From Clavaria fumosa (taxonomy: Eukaryota; Basidiomycota; Agaricomycetes; Agaricales; Clavariaceae), in NCBI GenBank assembly GCA_951802425.1, contig OX637799.1, forward strand, positions 2,852,001 to 2,916,000: 64,000 nucleotides of DNA, read 5' to 3'. The translations under genes were made by a program, and so were the position numbers. Within the stretch, counting starts at the first letter, position 1; each line of letters opens with the position of its first letter. The notes under the pieces were generated by a model. The model had not been told where the DNA came from, ran no database searches, and saw only the letters and a program-made list of their open reading frames with translations. Shown here piece after piece: positions 33,772 to 46,045 of the stretch.

Positions 33772-34279
33772 AATGAGACTGTCATTTCACCCGGATTTTG
33801 AATAACTACGTGTTAATTCGCTACGCGCCGGACCTTTTCCCTTTTCGATAAGGCTTTTGGAGGACGTGCTATCTAACGTTTAGAATACCGTAGTACTGTA
33901 TTGACGAAATTGCATTTCGGTTGTCCGGAGAGTCCTGAAATGCACATGGAATGGCAACCTGCATTGCCAAATCCATCAGGAACTTTTTCAAGGGTTTTCT
34001 GAACACATTTTATAGTTGGAAGAGCATGAGAAAGACAGGGTGTGAACCATTATCATGGATATCCTAATCCAAGTGGATACATGCAGAGAATCCACTGGAC
34101 AAGACTTATACCTTGAAAGGGCCTCCTGTGATACAAAGAGACATTGTGTGCGGGAGGAAATACACGGGCCATTGAATGACTGACCCTCTTTATATCATTG
34201 ATTCAATTTTCGTTCAATGTGACCGTAACGCGGAACACACCAAGTAAAAAGTGCTTTACGAATGAAATAGACCGTGTGT
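33772..34279. other. Convergent spacer between lipase and TRP4
   Basis: Both genes end into this 508-bp spacer. 33930-34150 has no CpG, a small island of possible mobile-element origin. Nothing else recognised. Confidence 0.4.
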
Positions 34280-35449
34280 CTACGTCCCCGACTCACGGAA
34301 CGCGATGAACGCGTCCCACGCCTTGCCGCTTTCTATGCTCGCGCGTGCCAAGTTTGTCCCCTCCTTCCAGTCCTTTGCCTTGCCGGCGACGACGAGCAGC
34401 GCGGCGGCGTTCATGAGCACAAAGTCCAGCACGGGCCGCAGCGCCGTGGGCGTCTCCCGCCCCGAGGTGAGGAGCATCCTAAACGTCCGGGCGTTCTCCT
34501 CCGGCGTGCCGGAGGCGACCGCTGACAGAGGGTGGGTCGGGAGCCCGAACGCGGAGGGGTGCAGTGTGTACTCCGTGATGCTCCCAGCGGACGCGACAGC
34601 ACCGTCCCCGCCTGCGTCTTCACGCTGGCGCTGGTCTTCAGCCTCGCGGAGTTCCCAGACATGCGTGTCGCCCGCGCAGCTGATCTCATCGAGGCCCTCA
34701 TCGCCGCAGACTACAAGCGCGCGGCGGACTGCGCTGTCGCGCAGGACACGCGCAAAGGGTGCGCCAAGGTCGCGCTGCGCGACACCAAGCACGAGCCCGT
34801 GCGGCCGCGCGGGGCTCACGAGCGGCCCGAGCAGATTGAAGATCGTCCGGAAGGGCAGCGCGCGCCGCACCGGCGCCATGCGCGCCATCGCAGGGTGGAA
34901 GTACGGCGCGAAAAGGAAGACGAAGGGGATGTTGGGGAGTGGCTCGGGTGGTTCGGGGAAGGCGCAAAAGAGGGACCGCAGGAGGTCTGCAGACCCGGAA
35001 GAGGACGTAGACGCTGGTGCTCCGTGCTGCAAATGTTAGATACTAGCACTATTCTCAAAGTGTTGAGAAATGACCACCTTGATCACTCGTGCACCCGCGC
35101 CAGCAGCGACGATGGCTGCAGTCGTACTCACGTTGAACGTGTTGTGCCCGTCTCCGCCGGTACCCACAATGTCGACGACCAAGTGTTGATTACGGTCCAC
35201 GACCTCGACATTGTGTGACCTCTCGAGAAGGAACTGCGCGGCAGATGCGAGCACCTCTGGCCGACGCTCTACGCGCGTGATGTGCAAGGCCGCTAGGAAG
35301 GCACCGCTCTGCGCCGGGTTGGGCGGGTCATCAGCGTCGAACAGATGGCGGAAGGCAGCTTGTAGGTCGTCTGGGGTGAACAATTCAGGGGTATTGATGA
35401 GTAGCTTGAGGACGGCCTTGAAGGCGTCCACGCTGCCTTCGCTGCCCAT
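34280..35449 (-). CDS. TRP4: Anthranilate phosphoribosyltransferase
   Basis: Two exons on the minus strand, 35078-35449 and 34280-35026, with a 51-nt GT-AG intron; 372 aa. It catalyses the second step of tryptophan synthesis, anthranilate plus PRPP to phosphoribosylanthranilate, in the cytosol. Motifs: DIVGTGGDGHNTFNVST (PRPP pyrophosphate loop), AAGAGARVIKHGAPASTSSSG across the intron, FAPYFHPAMARM, FRTIFNLLGPL and HGLVLGV. The usual HGNRA reads HGAPA here, so the Asn-Arg pair is changed, an oddity in a region that contacts substrates. Length agrees with yeast Trp4 (380 aa). A broken partial copy lies 4.8 kb to the left. Confidence 0.93.
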
Positions 35450-36312
35450 GGCTCGTTGAGGTAGCCTGGAACGGTCACGTGATTCACGCTTTTTTAATTA
35501 TTTTTATTTTAATCAGCATTTATATACCGCAACATGTGGCAAAGACAAAGACGCGGTTGTACGTATGTATCTATTTGAGAGGGAAGGGGTAATTTGGAGT
35601 CGGAGGTGTGTGGTATGCGTTACGTGATTCACGCACTACCATCATTCCTAAGTGACTAGTGACTTATCACAACACTGGCATGAAGTGCAACGAGCCGGGG
35701 TGCAGGTGGTAGGCCACTTGTTCGTGTTGTTATGGCTGTTAGTCTTGTACAGCATCAACGCCAATTGGCAAATTCCGTTACAACTACATCGAGAACGGCG
35801 TAGTGCACGCTGAAGACACGCCAATTGACCCTTTGGAATTCTGAAAGGATTGGTACTTGAGATGTGGTAGGCGACAAGAGGCGTGACGACCGTAGGCCAG
35901 AAAAATGTCATGATATAAACGCGGTACTGTACAGTATATATCTCTTCGCACATGTGACTGGCTTGTTCCTCACTCAACTAGAACTGCGGCCGGGTCAATT
36001 TGCCAGACCTGCATCTCGTTATCGTGATCCACGGGGGGGTCTCCGGCAATGTCACTGTCAGGCTGAGGCGTTTCACCCTTAACTACATGCAGCTACAGCA
36101 CAAAGGTGAGACTGGGAAAACACAAGGGGTCGTTCGTACCTTGGTTCCCGGCTTAGAACTACTCAAATTCCAGGAGCCATGGGGTCCCGTAATGCTAAAT
36201 AAGACGCGATCAACACATCACGCTTGAGGCAACCCAGCAGACAGAACAGAAGGTTTCCTCACGTCCAATAGGGCTTCTGTAGTCCAGGATGCTCATATAC
36301 GGGCGTGAGTTC
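35450..36312. other. Spacer upstream of TRP4
   Basis: Holds the TRP4 upstream region on the left. No gene supported in the rest; several short frames only. Confidence 0.4.
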
Positions 36313-36626
36313 TCATTCTGAGTATTTCTTGCCAAAGAGGTGGACGACAACTCCGTTGTGCTCAACCACAGTGAAGGATGTCGGAATGGCAAGGATATAT
36401 TTCGAGTCATCGAGTTGGACGACTGACCACTGCAAAAGGTGGCCTTGAATTAGGGCCAACAAGCACGAACGAACATAATAGTGCGCACAACCGAGTTCTT
36501 CAGTTCTTTGAGTGAGGAGCCCACTATATTTTTAGGGCCCTCTGCGCCAGTCTCGATTCCACGCCCGACATACAGCTTCTGCTTGAGACTGAAAATTGTG
36601 TAGTAACCGTTAGGGAGGTGAGACAT
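36313..36626 (-). CDS. Small beta-trefoil-like protein, possible fungal serine-protease inhibitor (I66-like)
   Basis: Proposed exons 36492-36626 and 36313-36429, with a 62-nt GT-AG intron; 83 aa. It starts MSHLPNGYYTIFS, then KLYVGRGIETG, and after the intron WSVVQLDDSKYILAIP. This resembles mushroom serine-protease inhibitors of MEROPS family I66 (LeSPI/Cnispin-like): a short start with PNGxY, VGR repeats and a Trp-Val beta strand. The family is usually about 140 aa, so the gene is either truncated or continues through another intron toward 36220, where a further frame (RSPIGREETF) is open. No signal peptide, as in that family. The assignment is tentative. Confidence 0.4.
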
Positions 36627-37450
36627 GATGGAGGCTATGGCCTTGGAAGCGGAGCGAGGTTTAGCGAAAGTGAGTTCTTTTCTATTCACTCTTAAATGCA
36701 GCCTCCGCACCTGGATCCGCGCAAGTCGATCTCGGGTGCAGGAGATGGCCGGGGAGAGGGTCATCTAAAAGCGCTGAAGCACCGACTGAAGGCTGCTGTT
36801 TGCATCACCACCCGCCAAGACATGAGACCTGCCTGACTCGGCGAAATGGCCCGGACAGATTTCAGCTTCGGAGATCTTGAAAGTCCTGTCTTATGCATTA
36901 CAAGTTTATCGAGGATCGATGAAGGCCGAACTCTGGTTCCTGTCGTAGAAGCGATTGTTGGCCTGTGAGAGTTTGTGCGTCAAGCTCGAACGTCAAGTCC
37001 AGCATCTCAGCCACCTGCCATCACGTGCCGACCTTCTGGCTCTCCATCGCCATCGTCAACTCGCGTGCAAGCACGCAGGACAAGCGCTCGGCCTCTCTAG
37101 CTCTCGTCTCACCTCGAGCTCGGGAGCGGAGAAGCGCGTATCGAGTCGCTTATTCTGGGAGTCGATGTCATCCTCAGCTTTGGTAGCGGAAGCAGTGTCC
37201 TCCACCGCAAGCGACGGAGGTGCGTGTGTGGGTGAACATTGGGTGCAGCTGAAACCATCGCCAATGGCAATTGCGAGCTCTGAGGCATGAGGACTTCAGC
37301 CGCAATCGAGACTGGTCACGAGTCTAGGTATGTCTCATTCCTGGAACGCGAAACACGGTCTAGTGTGCACAGCCAACTTGCTCAGGCTTGAGAGACCCAT
37401 TCTGCTGCTCTCAGTACAATCGCCATCACCTCTCCCTTTGTTCTCCTTCA
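36627..37450. other. Spacer upstream of the FAD oxidoreductase
   Basis: A minus-strand frame near 36905-37010 and a neighbouring one to about 37290 read as Glu/Leu/Gln-rich coiled-coil-like sequence but are broken by stops. This may be a relic or chance. No gene called. Confidence 0.3.
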
Positions 37451-39425
37451 ATGAGTACCACAGCCCTCAGACTCTCCTCCGAGGTCTCCCCAGCGGACGA
37501 GCGTGCCGCTGTCAGACTTCAGGATCTCGCATCTGTTGGTCTGCCCAAGCAAGGCCCTACGACCGCGTCGTACTGGCTTCAGGGGGACGCAAACCCGCTT
37601 GCACGACATGGGGCCGACGGCCCATTCCCTTCAGAGGGCAGTGAGGACGTGGATGTCGTCGTGATCGGGAGCGGCATCACTGGTATTAGCGTCGTGCATC
37701 ACCTCGTGCGAGGCGTAACGAAGGAGGCGGTGGTGAAAGGCCTTGGCAAGATGAAGATCGTCATACTCGAAGCACGAGATTTTTGTCAGTTTCTCATACC
37801 CAATTTCATGGGATACCACACCGCTCATGACAGAGTCGTATTTACAGGCTCTGGTGCCACAGGACGCAATGGCGGGCACTTCCTCACGCTTCCCTACGAT
37901 AACTTCACGCCACGCAGCGCGAGGTCGCCGGCGGGCGGCCCAGACGAAGGCGTCCTTGCTGTTGAGCTCGAGATGCGCACGGTTGTCGCGATCCGTGCGC
38001 TGATCGCGACGCACGGCTGGGCGGACGCCGTCCATCTCGGAACGCATGACCACACGCGGCTGTTCTTCACTGACGAGGAGGATGAGGATGACTGCGTCGA
38101 GTACGACGCTGCCCGGCGTGCCGGCGTCCCTTGGCAAGGCGTGCGGCGCATGACCGCGCTGGAGATGGCGCGGGAGTGCGGCGCGGCATTTCCGGGCGTC
38201 ACTATCCCGGCGGGCAGCCTCTGGCCCGTAAAGCTCGTCACTAAGCTCTTTGAGCTCGCTATCGCGGAGGCCGAGGCGGCCCCCGTAGATGTTAGTGTGC
38301 GGCTTTACACCCACACTCCCGTCGAAGCCGTCGAGCCTCTCGCGACGGCGGCCACCGAAGCGCGATGGGCGGTTCGCACCCCTCGCGGGACGCTCAAAGC
38401 GCGCTTTGTGGTGCACGCGAGCAACGCATGGGCGGCACATCTCCTTCCTCAGCTCTCGATGCCGATGCCGTCTCCGAAACGAGCGGAATCCAGTGCCGAC
38501 ATGGGCGTGGGCGAGAAATGTTTGCCACCGCCGCCACGGCGAAGGTGGATCGCTCCTTACAGAGAGCAGATTATCGCGACACGCGCCAAGGTCCTCCCGA
38601 GGAACCTGCCGCGGCGCGGCTTCGCAGCAAACTCGATGGCGTATTACTGGATCCCAGAGTGAGTAAATATGCGAATCTCCTATTTAGTTAGAGAATGAAT
38701 GAGTGGATTATTTCCGGCCTGTCAGGCCGGTTCATGGGCTGGACGACAGCAAGAACGCACTCGTTATTTTAGGAGGGGGCCCGCCTCTCCCCCTCTCCTC
38801 GCCGTCTCAACCAGAGATGTCGGATGACACGACACTCGACCCGCACCTGTCGGCGTCTCTGCGCACTATTCTTCCTCTGGTGTTCCCTCAGTTCTTTGAG
38901 GAGGACGCTAAGCCGGAGATGGAATGGGTGTGTATTGTTCTCCTTGTCTTGCATTCCTCCTCTCAAGTTCTTGGGCCGGTGGACTCTAGTCGGGCATCAT
39001 GAGTGTCACAGATACAGAGGATCCCATTGTGCGTGGCTTTCGTCCCACACAGGGTTGGCTATGCCCGCTGATATCCTATCCTCGCCCAAGGTTGGTCCAG
39101 TGCCCAATTCTGCAAGCGGGGAGGACGACGACGCGTATCTCCCCGGACAGTACATCGCGGCAGGCTACAACGGACACGGGATGTCGCGCGCCTATTCATG
39201 GTGTGTCCTTTCCCGAACGATGCATGCTGTCGTACCCTTCTTGAATCCTTGCCGTTTTTGCACACGGAATATTAAAGCGCAGAAGCTGTGGTGCAGATGG
39301 TCTTGCAGGAGATGCGAACAGAGGAAGGCCGACGGCCGCAGTGGCAACGACCAGATTGGCTCCCTGCATCATTTACGACGCTGCCAACTTCGGCCGCGCA
39401 GGGTCATGAGAATGGAAGCCCGTGA
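37451..39425 (+). CDS. FAD-dependent oxidoreductase, D-amino-acid-oxidase (DAO) superfamily
   Basis: Six exons: 37451-37784, 37848-38658, 38726-38927, 38990-39028, 39091-39200, 39278-39425; 1644 nt, 547 aa. The Rossmann FAD site is VDVVVIGSGITGISVVHHL near residue 65, followed by IVILEARD and SGATGRNGGH. C-terminal DAO features are only complete after splicing: LVILGGG, EMEWSGIM, DPIVGPVP, and GQYIAAGYNGHGMSRAYS, the second FAD-contact motif. It ends CAEAVVQMVLQEM. Substrate cannot be told from sequence; relatives oxidise amino acids or other amines. Intron 1 (63 nt) is stop-free and in frame. Start MSTTALRL was preferred over an upstream in-frame ATG at 37388 because the latter adds a non-conserved Cys-rich leader. 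Confidence 0.88.
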
Positions 39426-42254
39426 CTGGCGCTTAGCCTTGGAAGATTCCTCAAACACAATTAACCTCTGACAAATGGTCATTTCAACATCCAAGTCGAC
39501 GCGGAGGCGCTCGTGTGCGCATGCCGAAATTTTGATTTGTCGCGCACAACTCTGCCCCATGTGGCATCGTTTTACACTTTTTTAAAAGGAGGCACTAAGG
39601 ACGACTCGGAGTAGGCGCATCAATTCAGTTTGAAAATGCGAACCCGATTGTCCACGCGTGAAAATAGAAATAACCAATGGGTTAAAATAGTCTGCTTCGC
39701 TCTTCTGGCGCTAGTGATGTTCCCGATCCCGAGCCCGCCGAAAGGAGTTCTCTCGCCGCTGTCACTTTTTCTTACAGGCACCATCTGGACGCCGTTGCGA
39801 AGGCAATCAGTCACAAGTGATTAGGTGATCAATCGCACGTACGAACCAATGGACCACTCAACCATCGTCACTAGTCTGTCATCCCAGTGAGGGTGGGTGT
39901 CGTTGGGGTGTAACATGCGTCCGGCTTGCAGAACCGCCATCCGTTTGCGCGGTGGGCAGGCGTCGCGGTGCTGCGCACAGTGCGCAGGCCAGGATTCCGC
40001 AAGCACCATGCTTTCCGTAGTCGGAGTGGGTTACAAGCCTCACGATGTTACGCATGGGCATGCACAGAGAAGGCTGTTCGTACGGCTGTAGAAATGCGGT
40101 AGCAAGATATTTTTTTCTCCTCTTCTTTGGGTCTAGCCAAGGCTTTCAAAGTTCGATCATTGGTGAAGCGTGAGGAGTCTTCTCGGTGTCAGAAGGATGG
40201 GAGGCCCCGCAGGCCACAGCATCTTGGCGGTGCTGAGGGTCTTTTTACAAGAACACCAAAAGGGCCCGATCACAACCCGTTAAACTGATCACTACCCTGG
40301 CAGGTTGTTCACTTCCTCCCACTCCAACTCCATGACGCCATGCTTTCGGTTGTTGGGGCCAGTGTTGTTGGAGCTAGCACACGTATTATGCAAGGCATGC
40401 GGGGGTTGCACAGAAAGAGCTGTTCGCCAGGCTGTGAGGATGCGGTACTGGGCCGGGTTCCTTTTCGTGTCGCGTGGTGAGCTTTTTCAAAGTTTGATCA
40501 TCGCGGTGAAAGCGTTACCTGCATGGTCTTATCAAACAGTGTTGTATCCATCCCAACTGTAGTACGGCCACCCAGCATTTACAAGCTGGTAAGCACTGAT
40601 TGCTCGCGCTGGAGCTGGCGCGCACCACCCCGCTCAAATAGGTTACTGGTATGTGACTTGGGGGGTTCTTAATTATAGGTGCGGGACGGACGCGCAGTGC
40701 CGTTTACGTAGTGCAATTGTTTCGTTCGGCCCTTGTAAATCCCTGGTGCCTGTATGGAGAACAGAGCAATTTTATGAGAGATACCAACATAATCATCACG
40801 CCACGCGGAGCCTAGAGAGGTCGTTCTCCCGCGCGCGATGCGGCCTCGCATGGAAGCGGAAGTTAACAAGTCCCCTAAGTGAATCTTGTCTGTGTCTGCT
40901 GCGGCGAGCGAGGGTGTATTACACATGAATAGGGTTTTTCATGTGCCGTGTATGTGCTGTGCGTGCAGATTCCGAGTCTGCGCAGCTTGCTGATTGTCGC
41001 TGTGATGCCATGTGGTGGAGATCTTGTGGAATGGAAAGAGCATCAGCGCCGGTATTACATTATATTGTATGATGGCTGATGTTTCTCCACTTACAATTGC
41101 AAGCAACGCATGAAGTAGAAAACCCTTTTCTGCTTACGCACTGCTCGGTCTCCACCAAGAAAAGGCGCAGAGCTGATCCGAGGAGAGGAGACATTATGGC
41201 GCGGAGATTACGGTCCGAAAGTAAGAAGGCGGCCATCCCCACGCCTCGAGATAAAGTACAATAAGCCTGGAACGACAGCGGCTGAGTTCCGCGATTGCTT
41301 GGGCATGAAGAGCTAGTGCCATATCACAATGCGCCTGCGCCACGTAAATCATACAGCCTTGAGTTTGGGAAGCATGATTTTGATGATGGCGGGAATGAAT
41401 CCAGGGCGGGAGATGAGTACTGTAGATAAGATACGATCCGGCTCATTGATTGTTCCGCGGAGTCATGGGGTCGGACTGGCGGTTCACAGCGCAAAGTCGC
41501 AACAGGCCGACGACGATCCACGTCACGCCTTCATAAAAAGTCGCAAGGCTTGGGAATTTCTAATCATCAGGCACGATGTGTGAACCAGGGTTCCTGAGAT
41601 ATCCTCGGTGCTTTGGGTTGCGGATGCTGTTTTGCGACATGTCATAGCTGATTGACTATCAGGTCAGGAGGAGGAGTAGGAAAAGGGGTAATCATTCATG
41701 AGAGAAATCGGACGTAACTCGCATCACATAATGGCTATGCGCCGTACATGTGCGCCAGTCTTGGGATGATATTCTGATCAGAAATTTCAGGATAGGGAAT
41801 TTCGAGTTAGACTTGTGGTGAAACCGCGTGTCCCGTAGTTGAAATTGCTCCTAAACGATGACGGTTGACTCAACGACGAACAAGGGACGGGACAGAAATC
41901 ACACACCATTCGATACTAGCCCAACTTTAGCAGCGGCTACGGTTGACAGCACTGGGCGAGAAACTGTCCAGGGATGGTCAGCCAATGAACGGCTCAGCGC
42001 GAATTCACCCACCATGTTTCGCCTTTTCAGCTCGCTCGGTTTCCAGCACACATTTCACCCACCTTATCTCCGGGTCCCACCTTCCTTGCATCACTGCCTT
42101 TGCTTTGCTGTCTTATTACGGTAATAAAAAATCATGGTAGAAATGCCAGCGCCCATCGTTGCTCCTTCTCGCTCAACATCTACCTTGGCCCGTAGGCCAC
42201 CCGTTTCGCGGTCTCCCCGTCCTACACAGTCCGTCTACTCAGTAGCCACGTTCA
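39426..42254. other. 2.8-kb interval with a diverged internal duplication; no clear gene
   Basis: No recognisable coding region. Segments at about 39990-40170 and 40325-40510 align as old, diverged copies (shared CCATGCTTTC, GCTGTTCG, ATGCGGTA and CAAAGTT-GATCAT landmarks in the same order). 42134-42250 is an open Ser/Pro-rich frame directly before Kelch-BTB B but out of frame with it. Confidence 0.45.
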
Positions 42255-45200
42255 ATGTTGCCCGTCTCTGACCAGTCAGGTTTCTGTCGGCCTACCAGTG
42301 GTGACATCCCTCCGAAGCTCATCGTGAGTCTGTCGCATCCGAGTACCTCGTCTGGTCTCTCTCTCACACCTGTTCATTCAAAAAGGGTGCCTCCATCACC
42401 GTCATAGGTTCAAAGGCGTACCTCTTTGTGGGCCAGATTCCCAGTTTGTCACCATCCCCATTTGACCATCCCCCACTCCCAGGGCGGCTGCTTCCTCAAT
42501 GGCGAAGGAGTAGCTTCACACCTCTACATCTGCGATTTGGACACCTTCAAGTGGCAGAAGGTTGAATACTCACCTGAAGACTCTGTACCATTACCTCGTT
42601 GCTTCCACAGCGCAGACGGATGTGATACAATCTCCTTTTCTTTCTCCCGTTTGCCTCTTCAAGGCTGACTATGGCGCATATACCCACTTTTACAGGGGAT
42701 AACCAGCTCGTCATCTTTGGCGGATTTGGCGCTTATGACGGTCCACTCAGTGCCGGCGAACCAGGTCTTCTGAATGACGTCCAGATTTTTGACACCACCG
42801 CACGCCGATGGCTGTCGAGCCATACCCTCAACGGCGGCTTTGCGGATATCGTCGACGCACCAAAACAGAGACATTCTCATCTCTCGGCCATCTCCTCCGA
42901 CCGTCTCTTCATCATTGGAGGCGAGGACGTCAATAGCAACTGGCTGGACGACCTCTACGTCTACGATCTACGCGAGAAGGCGTGGATTCAGCAGTGGCAC
43001 TATCCCCGGACCTGTGCCTCATACCTCAACGTCGCCGCCTGCGCCGAGCAAACCGTCCGTATACCATCAGAGGGGAACCGACCCCGGCCCTATGGGTCGA
43101 AGAGCCCATCCCTACTGCTCAGTCCCATTCGCTCTTCTGGTAGCTCTTCACCCACCTCTCCCACGCCGTCCCCTTTATCTCTTAGCTCGACCTACCTCGA
43201 GTCTCGCTCACCCTTGGTCGACTATCCTTCTCCGAATTCACCTTCACATCTTCCCTACTCCGCCAGACCAACTGAAGAGTTCCCTTGTGACATCTATGTT
43301 TACAGTAATCATAACGTACGACTTTCCATCATCCCTCATTTGCAAATTAGCGCCGACATTTTCTTTCTTCTTAGTCGACGCAAGTCAAACGCAGGCTCGA
43401 AGCCTTCTCGCCTCCGCTGTCCTCAGACTTCACAGTGCGCGATCAGTCGCCCAATCTCAGCGCCAATCCCTCGCCCCCGCTTCTGCGCTCTCCGTCCGCG
43501 GCCGTTGTGGGCACGCATTTTATTGTAGCCGGCACTTATATTGGGGCCAACTCGCAGTTCTTCTCCATCTGGGCACTCGACCTGCTGACCATGACGTGGT
43601 CGCACGTCGACACGGGGAGCGAGGTCGCGTACGGCTCGTGGTTCCAGGGCCGACTCTGGCGCAGCGCGAACCGGTGGATCATGTTCGGCGACCGCCATGG
43701 GAGCATTGCCAACGACCACAGCCAGCGGCTCTCGAGCTGGACGCACGTTGCGCTGATCGACCTGGAGCTGTTCGGCCTGTACCAGCCGCCCCCGCTCGAG
43801 CTCGAGCTATCGACGCAGGATCTGTGTCTCACCGCGCTCGAGGAGGCCGTCGAGGGCGACTTCGAGTTCGTGTGCGACGAGGGCCAGCGCGTGCGCTGCT
43901 CTCGCAAGATGATCGAGGGCCGCTGGCCGTGGTTCACGCGCCAGATGACCCTCCTCCTTGAAAAGGCGAAGCTGGCGATGGGGATCCTGCCTGCCTCCTC
44001 CACTCCTTGTAACGGTGTCAACGCATCAGCAGAAGGAGAAACAGCACTATCGCTCGCTGACTCTGCTTCGGTGGACAAGAAACCGGATTCCCGCATAACC
44101 ACGCGAGCGTTTAAGATGGGCGAGTCGTACGCCGTGACGCTATCGCTGCTGCAGTACTTCTATACAATGTCGCTGCTGACGAGCCTGCAGCAGACGCCTG
44201 TTGTGTTGAGCTCGCTCATGATGATTGCCTCGCGGTACGACATCCCGCACCTGCTAACGCTTGTCAAACACGCAATGCATCTCACCCTCTCTGATGCCAA
44301 CTGCGATGACTTCTACGAAGCGGCCACGCGCTGTGGATGTCACAGCCTGAAAGTTCGGTGTGTATATTTGTCTGATCGTATCTTGTCCCTTTGTCCTCAC
44401 GCTAGATCCTCTTTCCCCTGTCTCAGGGCCTTCCGATATGTACTGGTGAGTAGCACCTCGCGTCTTGCATGCATCCCCGACTCAACCCCACCCTAAATAG
44501 TCTTATCGGCAACGTGGAGCCGCCGCCGCCACTCCGAACCTCAGACCGCCGCCACAGCCGCTTCCCGAGCACGCCCCGTCCAGGCCGGCGCCCGTCACCG
44601 AGCCTGCGCCCCAGTACCCAACAGTGGACCCTGCGCTCCCCGGTATTCAGAGGACAATATCAAACCAGCCCTTGTTCGATGTCCGTCTGGCGCCTCAACG
44701 CCATGTATCCCCCGGCCCAGAGTACGACATCATCCAGCCGCTGCGCCCATCACCGCCTAGCGGCAGCGGAGACCACACAGATCCGTACCCGCCATCATTC
44801 TCGCCATCGTTCCCGCTGCCCTCCCACGCTGGGAAAGACAAAACGGAATCAGGGGATGGCAAAAAGTCCAAGAAGTCGCTCAGCCTGCTCAAGATCCTCC
44901 GCTCGACCTCTCGTGGGCCGACGCGCCAAGGTGGCTCGACCTCCCCATCATCTGCGGAACCGCCGCGCCGCAAAGCGGGTGGCGGCGGCGGCCGGCACCC
45001 GACTATCTCCTCGCAGGCATCGAAAGAACAGAAGATCCGCGCCATCGAAGCCGCTGCGAACGGGCTTCCCCTCACTCCACCGCCCCCCCCAGCCACTCCA
45101 TCGCTGCCCGAGCAACCGTCTCGCGAAGCCGGCTCGTCAGCGGCAGGGACGTCAGCGGCGGCTCGCAGGTCCGAAGAGGAGGTGCACCACCAGACACGAG

Positions 45201-45664
45201 CATCCCCTGCCCACTCTGGTAGCAGCGGCCCGACCCACTCCGGTGGCAGTGGTGTGGGCCCGACGTCCCATCTACCTGGTCCTACTCCCCGGTCGTTTGG
45301 CCTGCCGCCACGCACGCCCGACTCGGCAAACTACAGGATGGTTGAGTCCGTCCAGGATCCGTCGTCGCATGCCTTCATGGGGCACGAGCCTTCTCTTCCC
45401 CCGCATGGCATGTCTCTCGCTGAGCACATCCGCCCACCTAGTCGGCACCGCCATCCTCTCCCCACGCATTCTGGTATGTCGTACAAATCTCGGTTTTGTC
45501 TTCCGTTCTGCTCGCTCATGTCCTTCCTAGATACAAATCCTCCGCACTCCCCACCGTCCTATTTCTCAAGCCCCGACCCGTTTCTCTACGTGGCCTCCCC
45601 GCCTCCCAACGATTCACAATCCATCTATCAAACATTTCCTAATTCACACCCCGGCTATCTATAG
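42255..45664 (+). CDS. Kelch-repeat/BTB protein, paralogue B
   Basis: Eight exons: 42255-42323, 42386-42427, 42483-42621, 42696-43315, 43375-44357, 44427-44445, 44501-45473, 45531-45664; 2979 nt, 992 aa. Exon 6 is 19 nt. Kelch blades: QLVIFGGFGAYDG, LFIIGGEDVNSNWLDDLY and FIVAGTYIGANSQFF. Then YQPPPLELEL, a BTB-like GDFEFVCDEGQRVRCSRK, and helices around MMIASRYDIPHLLTLVKHAM. The tail is basic and Pro/Ser-rich (KKSKKSLSLLKIL, EQKIRAIEAA). It aligns with paralogue A from start to tail and shares intron positions; B has longer Ser/Pro insertions. Probably a scaffold or signalling adaptor; Ral2-like function is inference. The start is uncertain because an open Ser/Pro-rich frame precedes it. Confidence 0.82.
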
Positions 45665-46045
45665 ATGGTTCCAACGCTGGGTTCTCGCAGCCGCTAACGC
45701 ATGAAGTCTGCTCGCTCGTGCTCGATCTTGATAGGCCCCGAATTATGTTTTGAAGTTCAAGCCACTTTAGATTCGCACGTGATTACTGTTTTGTTCCTAC
45801 TTCATTCGCTTGCCCGCCCAATTCAGCGCGCGCGAGCCTCCTGGTGAGGACCAGACGGACCTGACTCGCGAAGACCACGGTTTGTTTCGGTCGCGTTGAG
45901 AGGGTGAGCATTCGAGGCTTAGGCCACGGTACTTTCTACTGTGTATTTAAGTATATCAACTTTGGTTTTTTCTATCACAAGAACACACTTCTGTTTAACA
46001 AGCCTACGCTACATTCTCCAACGGATATATTCCAGGGCGCAAACT
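45665..46045. other. Convergent spacer between Kelch-BTB B and HIS1
   Basis: 3' ends of two convergent genes. No other feature recognised. Confidence 0.4.

Noticed and set aside
37330..39425. Biosynthetic gene cluster around the FAD oxidoreductase and dioxygenase
   Set aside because: The two oxidative enzymes are about 17 kb apart with housekeeping genes between, and no core synthase gene is present.
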